Shown here: in pieces, positions 57,895 through 64,000 of the stretch
Position numbering within the stretch: position 1 is the first letter of the stretch
Layout: each line of letters opens with the position of its first letter
NCBI GenBank assembly: GCA_032768795.1
Contig: CP136491.1
Location: 3,040,501-3,104,500, forward strand
Direction: 5' to 3'
DNA from: Tremella fuciformis
Taxonomy: Eukaryota > Basidiomycota > Tremellomycetes > Tremellales > Tremellaceae
Length of the DNA: 64,000 nt
The notes under the pieces: generated by a model
Told to the model about the DNA's origin: nothing
The model's input: the letters and a program-made list of their open reading frames with translations, nothing else
The model's database searches: none
Made by a program: the position numbers and the translations under genes

Positions 57895-59850
57895 TTATCG
57901 TCGCGCCACCGGCCCCGAGACACTCCTTGCACTTCGACTGTTGCTCACGGTCAACGCGGTCCCTTCCGGCTGGCGTCGCACCACTCTCGTCCGCGGAGCG
58001 GATTGACTCAATGCGTCGACAGACCGATAAGCCTCGATCTCCGATGTGAGCGCCTGTATCCGGTCATTCGCGCTATTGAGCATCGATCGAGTCGCCGCGA
58101 GCTCCTGGACATCAGTCCGGTTGCCAACATCGCAAGGCACACTCACGGCTTTCGTCATAGCCATCTCTCTCCGCACTGCGTCAACATATGATACTTTTTG
58201 GCTATCGTGCCCGTGACCAAGAAGCTCCGCGTTCTGTCGTCCAAGCTGCTCGGCATCTTCATACGTCATAGCCTCTCTAGCTTCGAGTATGCGATACCGC
58301 TCCTCGAGGTCTTCGTAGAGCTCTTTATACCGTTCAGCAACGCTCAATGCTTTCCGAAGCCTGACGATCAGCGTCGCACATCGATGATTGGCGTTTGACT
58401 CACTGTTGCAACTCCTCTTCCAGGCCCGTTTGAGCCGCTCGACTCCGTACCGTGGCGTCGTTCGCCCTCTTTAACGCTTCCCGGTCTTCTTTCGCCCGTT
58501 GCTCGGCTGCGGAGGCTCTCGCGCACATATCGCCCAACTCCAATCGAGCATCACCCTCTGCTTGATTCGCCGACGTGATCTGACCCTGGAGCCCGACTTT
58601 CTGGGCTTCGCATGACTCGAGAGCATCTCGTAGACCCGCATGCTGTGTCTGGAGCTCGGCGTATGAAGTCCGGAGAGAAGACTCGACCGCTTCGGCATGT
58701 CGTAATGCGGACGATGCTTTGGCGAATCCCATTGCGAGCTCACCATTGTCCTCTCGTAGCCACGATATGCGTTCAGTATGAAGATCGATGTGGGATATGG
58801 CCAGGTCCAGAACCGGTGAAGACAGGTCGAGGATTGGCAGCGGACGGATGTCATCGTAAAAGCAGTCTGTATCTTGACGCGTCGTCGGCGAGCGACTTGA
58901 GTGTTCGCACTGCAGCATCTCTCGCTCTTCACTCGCAATCCTCAATCTTGACCGCAGAATCTGAGCATCGTCTCTGGCGTTTTGTAATGCCATGGCGCTG
59001 CTTTCCGCTTTGCTTTGCCAAGTTGCTGCATCCCACACCGCGTCCCTCAGCGCATCCTCGACTTTCCTCTTGTCCGACTGCCAACTTTTCAACGCACGTC
59101 GGTAGGCGAGGGCGGCCATTTCGACCGTTTCCTCCAGACGATCTTTTTCGGCCTCAGCATCCCGCAGATTCCGAATCGCGACTCGGTGATTGTCGACCTC
59201 CGCTTGCAGAGCGGAATGGCGTGCCCGAAGTCCCTCTTCGGCGGCTCGGGAGGTCGCCAATTCCCCTCTTATGCCTTCCATCTGCGCCTGTAGTTTCTCC
59301 TTAGCTCGCCTCTCCCTCTCCAGGTCTCGCATCACGCTTTGTAGACTAGCGTCCGATGCCTGGTTTCGCTTTGAATCTTTCAACTCCGTCTTCAAAGCGG
59401 CATTTGCAGACTTCAGACTCTCGAGTTCGGCCACATACTGATTTTCAGTCCCAGCCTTGCCAATCTGAGGTCTGAGCTTACTTTGCTCTTCGATGCTTGA
59501 TGCCTCTCGATCAGGTCTTTGAGTTTGGACTCCAATTCCTCTTTGCCGTTCCCATTCGACAGAAGCGCATCTCGTTTGGCGATCCTCGTCTTGGCTTTCT
59601 CTAACTGACCGTCAGTGCAAGAGAAGGGGGAGCACAGGTGACAGACATCTTGTTTGAGCTGTACAACTTGCTGTTGCGCAATGGCCGCATCCCGTCGAGC
59701 ACCTTGCGCTGCACCTTCAGCCTCTGCCCTTCGCCGTCGTTGGTCCGCTGCATCATTCAACGCGGTTCTTAATCTGACATCGCCGTCCGTAATTTTCTCT
59801 GCAGGTCGGTTCGTCGAATGAGAGATCCCTAGTGGCTGTCTTGATGCCAT
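57895..59850 (-). CDS. Long coiled-coil protein with KIF15/HMMR-type motif
   Basis: Probable cytoskeletal or spindle-associated coiled coil. Minus-strand exons are 59850-59647, 59604-59482, 59437-58404 and 58360-57895 (608 aa). Almost the whole protein is heptad-like and rich in Ala, Arg, Glu, Leu and Gln (for example LERERRAKEKLQAQMEG). Near the C-terminus, AELLGHGHDSQKVSYVDAV resembles the GH-x-n-x-x-QKI motif of KIF15 and hyaluronan-mediated motility receptor C-termini. The first intron (59646-59605, 42 nt) is stop-free and in frame but has a CTGAC near its end and is taken as spliced. The ATG at 59850 (MASRQPLG) is the first; the longer frame starts with TTG. Spindle function is inference from the motif. 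Confidence 0.72.
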
Positions 59851-60102
59851 CTTGATCTGTCCAGAGGACCTCCTAGTAGCGGGACGGCAATTGCAGGCAA
59901 TGGACAAGGATGACTTGACTTGTCTGTGTTGTTGTCAACCGCAAAATCAGGCGCGCTCAGAGTAAAACACCGTGGGAAAGCCTAGCTGGCCTTTGGATGG
60001 ACGGGATCAAAAAGTTAAGCACTCTCTGCTCTGCAGCTTCTGTGGTCGGCACCTTCTGTTACAACAGACTGTTTGCGCTGCGAAGGAGAGCAGGTAGCGA
60101 GG
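59851..60102. promoter_or_regulatory. Compact bidirectional promoter
   Basis: Only 252 bp separate the start codons of the coiled-coil gene (-) and PWP2 (+), so both promoters must lie here. No clear TATA box is seen on either strand. Confidence 0.6.
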
Positions 60103-62836
60103 ATGAAGGCTAATTTCGTCTTCAACAACCTGTGCGGCACGGTGTATCGCCAAGGAAATGTCGTCTTCACACCCGACGGCAACTCTGTCTTGTCCCCTGT
60201 CGGCAACCGTGTATCGGTCTTCGACCTGGTCAAGTGAGTCCGAATGTGGAATGCGTGAACGTGCACTGATCGTACAGCAACAAGAGCAGAACGTTACCGT
60301 TTGAGAACAGGAAGAACATTCGCTGCATCGCATTGTCGCCGGATGGGAACCTCTTGATCTCCATCGATGAAGGTCAATTCTCCATCATCCGGCGTTCATG
60401 ACGCATGCTGACGTCCAGATGGTCGCGCTCTGCTTGTACACTTCCGCAAAGGCACCACTCTACACCACATGTCGTTCAAGTCGCCGGTCTCGGCCGTCCA
60501 CTTCTCGCCTTGCGGCAAGTTCATCGCCCTGTGTCTCGGCAACACCGTCGAAGTCTGGCACACTCCGTCCCACCTGGTACGAGAATTTGCGCCTTTCGTT
60601 CTCAAACGGGTGTATACCGGACATCAAGACGAGGTTCTCTCCCTCACGTGGGGCAAGAGCAGCAAATACTTCTTGACCACTTCGAGGGACATGACGGCAA
60701 AGCTGTGGACGCTGGATCCTGTGGAGGGCTTCAAGCCCAAAAACTTTGCCGGACATCGGGATGCGGTCGTCAATGCCTACTTTTCGGCGGATGAGAAGAC
60801 GGTACGCTTCTTCCTCATGGCCAATATTGCATTGCTCATGCCAGATCTACACTGTCTCTCGCGATGGAGCTGTCTTCGTCTGGAATGCCAAGAAGACTGC
60901 CGCCGAGGACGACTCTGATCGTGAAGTCGACATTCTGGACTTGCCTTCGACTTCTCGCGCCGGACCAAAACTAGCCGAGTACGCTGTGGCATACACGAGA
61001 TGGGGTATCCACAACAAACACTACTTCAATCAACCGGGGACCAAGGTTGTCTGCACGACCTTCCACCCACGTAGCTCGCTCCTGATTGTCGGCTTCTCGA
61101 CGGGCGTTTTCGGGTTGTGGGAGATGCCCGATTTCTCTCCGGTGCACACCTTGTCCATCTCAAACGAGAAGATCTCGTCAGTGGCGGTCAACCCGTCTGG
61201 CGAATGGCTGGCTTTCGGAGCAGCAAAGCTCGGTCAACTGTTGGTCTGGGAATGGCAGTCAGAGTCGTACGTCCTGAAGCAACAAGGGCATTACTACGAC
61301 ATGAACACCCTCGCCTTCTCGCCAGACGGCCAGTACATCGCGACGGGAGGAGAAGACGGCAAAGTCAAAGTCTGGAATGCCAGCAGTGGATTCTGCTTTG
61401 TGACCTTTCCCGAACATTCGGCTGCCATTTCATCCGTCGAATTCGCCAAGAACGTCCTATTCTCTGCCTCGCTCGACGGGACGGTGCGTGCGTACGATAT
61501 GGTCCGCTACCGAAACTTTCGGACATTCACGTCGCCGACGCCTGTGCAGTTCTGCTCGCTCGCCGTGGACCCGTCTGGCGACGTTGTCTGCGCAGGCTCG
61601 ATGGACTCGTTCGAGATCTACATGTGGTCTGTCCAGACTGGCAAGCTGCTCGACATCCTGTCCGGGCACACGGCCCCGGTGTCCGGCTTGGCGTTTTCGC
61701 CCACAGGCAGTCAGCTCGCCTCTTCCTCGTGGGACCGCTCAGTACGACTGTGGGGCATCTTCGGTCGCGCGAGGCAGACCGAGCCCATCACGCTTTCCGC
61801 CGAAGCGACTGCGCTGGCATTCCGCCCCGACGGGAAGGAGATCTGCACGTCCACGCTGGACGGGCAACTGACCTTTATCGACGTCGAAGAAGGCCAAGTC
61901 TCGTCCGTGATTGAGGGCCGCAGGGACATCTCGGGCGGGCGGAAAATCGACGACCGCATGACGGCGGCCAACAACGCGTCGAGCAAGTACTTTAACTCGA
62001 TCGCGTGGACGGGCGACGGCTCGTGCGTGCTCGCGGGCGGGAGCAGCAAGTACGTGGTGATCTACTCTCGGGCGGAGGGGGTGATGGTCAAGAAGTTCCA
62101 GATCAGCGACAACCTCTCGCTGGACGGCACGCAGGAGTTCCTCGATTCGCGCCGCCTCACAGAGGCCGGCCCGCTCGACTCGATTGACGCCAACGGCGAC
62201 GCGTCTGACCTGGAAGACCGGCTCGACCAGTCCCTGCCCGGGGCGCAGAGGGGCGATCTGTCCAAGCGGCGGTACAGGCGGGACGCGCGGACAAATTGCG
62301 TGCGCTTCTCCGCCACCGGGCGCAGCTGGGCCGCGGCGTCGACGGACGGCCTGCTCATATACACCCTGGACGCCGGGACGACATTCGACCCGTTCGACCT
62401 CTCGCTCGACCTCACGCCCGAGGCGGTCGTGTCGACGCTCGAGTCGGGCGAACACCTCCTGGCGCTCGTGATGGCTCTGAGGCTAAACGAAACCCCGCTC
62501 ATTCTGAGGGTATACGAGTCTGTGCCCCCCGGCGAGATCCCGCTGGTGGTTCGGCAGCTGCCTGAGGTGTACCTCCAGGCGTTCCTGGGCTTCGTCTCTG
62601 GTCATTTGGAGGACAGCGCGCACATGGAGTTCGACCTGCTTTGGACAGGCGCGGTCTTGACTGCGCACGGCAGGTGGCTGGGACAGCACAGGGGCGAGAT
62701 GGCGGGCGTGTTCCGCGGGCTGCAGAAGGGGCTGATGAGGATCGAGAGCGATGTGGCGCGGCTGAGCGGGGAGAATGGGTACAAGCTGGACTATCTGTTG
62801 AGTCAGCAGCAGCGGCTCGCGGCCAAGGCGGCTTGA
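60103..62836 (+). CDS. PWP2: PWP2/UTP1, U3 small-subunit processome WD40 protein
   Basis: Nucleolar UTP-B component needed for 18S rRNA processing. Exons are 60103-60233, 60278-60372, 60419-60801 and 60845-62836 (866 aa). The start is MKANFVFNNLCGTVYRQGNV. Two WD propellers follow; characteristic PWP2 stretches are RDMTAKLWTLDP, GTKVVCTTFHPRSSLLIVGF, SGEWLAFGAAKLGQLLVWEW, GHYYDMNTLAFSPDGQYIATG, and SSSWDRSVRLWGIFGR. The C-terminal region (about 690-866) is the Utp12-type helical domain, ending LLSQQQRLAAKAA. The length is near that of yeast Pwp2 (923 aa). Confidence 0.97.
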
Positions 62837-62983
62837 GTGAGCATTATCTACACTCGTACACACTTATAATATGCATCTCGTTGTACTCGTACAATGGACT
62901 GTATCGTGTCTGGGATTCCGTGTATCATACAGTCGGGTGTCAGAACTGATTGTGTACCTCAGCACTCATCTAATTGCCCTCAC

Positions 62984-64000
62984 TCAGAACTTGCACACCC
63001 CACACGTCTTGGCTCCACCGGCAGTGCCTCTGCTTGCACTAGCTGACGCCGATGATGAGGAGCTCAGACTCGCACTCGAGCTGGACGTCGCTGATGTCGC
63101 TTCAGTGGTGTTAGAAGAGGCTGAGCCAGTGAGGGAGGTACTGCGAAGGTCACAGTCAGTCAAGGTCGAGCTCGCGCACACAGCCGCGGGCATCGCACCG
63201 GTCAAGCCGGTATTCGAAGTGAGAGATAGGGTCGAGAGAGTAGGAGGCAAGGAGGACGGCGCGGTCGTGTACGTATTATCCTCAAGCAGTCTGTATGTCA
63301 GATCTACAGGTCGTAGCTGCACCGCTCAACTGACAATGTCTGCAGCGAGGTGAGCTGCGAGAAGGACGGGACCTGGCCGTCGAGCGAATTGTACGAGAGG
63401 TCGAGGTAGGTCAACGAGCTAGGCAGAGAATCGGCGTCGGCCTGGGTCAGTTTCTGATTATTGACCGCCCTGCAGAGTCAGCCATGTCCCTGCGCGTTGG
63501 ACGTTCGTTGGAGACTAACAAGGTGGTCAGCTTGGTGCTGCTCAGACTGGGCAGCGTCGAGCCCAGTTGCCCGTTATTGACCAGATACAGCGCCTGAAGC
63601 TGCGGAGCCGAGTCGAACCAGTCTTGCTGCAGCGGGCCGGTGAGAGCGGTATATTCGACGTCGAGAGACGTGAGATTGGACAAGCCCAGCAGAGCCGAGG
63701 GGAAGGCGCCGGCTACACCGTCAGCTTTGCCTTGTGGGCAGATGGATCGACGTACAAGGGATGGATGAATTGCCCATGATTTGTAACTTTTGCAGGGAGA
63801 CCAGACCGGTGATTGTGCTCTCGATGATCGACGGTACATTCGGGTACTTAAGCGTCCTGCTCGTCAGCTGGCAGGTGCGATGCAGGGAATGGCGACTGAC
63901 AGTTGAGTGACACGACCGCGGCTGTCGCACGAAACCCCGCTCCAGCCCGAACAAGGACTTGCATTCCCTGCCCATCCACCGCTCTTCAGGCCGCTCGAGT
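62984..64000 (-). CDS. Leucine-rich repeat protein, partial (N-terminus beyond window)
   Basis: C-terminal part of an LRR protein. Visible exons on the minus strand are 64000-63901 (partial), 63856-63756, 63712-63520, 63469-63335 and 63290-62984; all junctions restore LRR frames. An N-cap-like Cys/Trp motif (CSGWSGVSCDSRGRVTQL), common in plant-type extracellular LRR proteins, is followed by repeats such as LSNLTSLDVEYTALTG and LTYLDLSYNSLDGQVP. A Ser/Ala-rich stretch then leads to a Cys pair (KTCGVCKF at the end). The composition suggests a secreted or cell-surface protein, but the N-terminus with any signal peptide is outside the window. Confidence 0.82.

Noticed and set aside
61117..61914. 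265-codon alternative frame within PWP2
   Set aside because: It overlaps fully with clear WD40 coding sequence and has shadow-frame composition.
1..64000. tRNA, rRNA, CRISPR arrays and intact transposons
   Set aside because: By eye, no cloverleaf with the conserved TTCGANNC arm, no rRNA core, no spaced repeat array and no transposase or reverse transcriptase motif was found.

Overview
The window is eukaryotic and fungal, most consistent with a basidiomycete yeast of the Tremellomycetes. Genes carry many very short introns (about 41-60 nt, GT...AG, often with a CTGAC or CTGAT branch-like motif just before the acceptor). A CAC1-type adenylate cyclase, a Zn2Cys6 regulator and an ECL1-type protein fit a fungus. 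The lineage is an inference; no rRNA or mitochondrial marker is present. Exon boundaries were read by eye, and for nearly every spliced gene the exon sum is a multiple of three.

Layout. 0-11 kb (+): an MFS transporter (5' end at the window edge) and a complete adenylate cyclase. 11-14 kb (-): a Zn2Cys6 transcription factor. 14-18.6 kb: a long gene-poor stretch. 18.6-24.4 kb (+): the APC/C activator Cdh1/Fzr1 and the deadenylase Ccr4. 24.4-31.1 kb: an accessory island with a candidate orphan gene and two tandem paralogues (512 and 538 aa) sharing three phase-1 introns. 31.4-35.2 kb: an uncharacterised protein and an ECL1-like lifespan factor. 38-46.7 kb: an AIFM2-like oxidoreductase, mitochondrial ribosomal protein L31, a large Cys-rich/Pro-rich protein with a predicted lipidated N-terminus, and a Mn-type cation diffusion facilitator. 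47.2-54.1 kb (+): a second accessory island with four paralogous genes in A-B-A-B order. 54.8-64 kb: a bestrophin-like channel, a PIG-X/Pbn1 subunit, a coiled-coil protein with a KIF15/HMMR-type motif, the ribosome-biogenesis factor PWP2 and the C-terminal part of an LRR protein running off the window.

Functions. The conserved genes are housekeeping or regulatory: cAMP signalling, cell-cycle proteolysis, mRNA decay, GPI-anchor synthesis, the small-subunit processome, mitochondrial translation and metal transport. They are not an operon-like unit. The two islands of unknown, lineage-specific-looking tandem families, joined by a shared short repeat (28,480 and 50,103; possibly a third copy at 26,311), are the part most likely to be undescribed.
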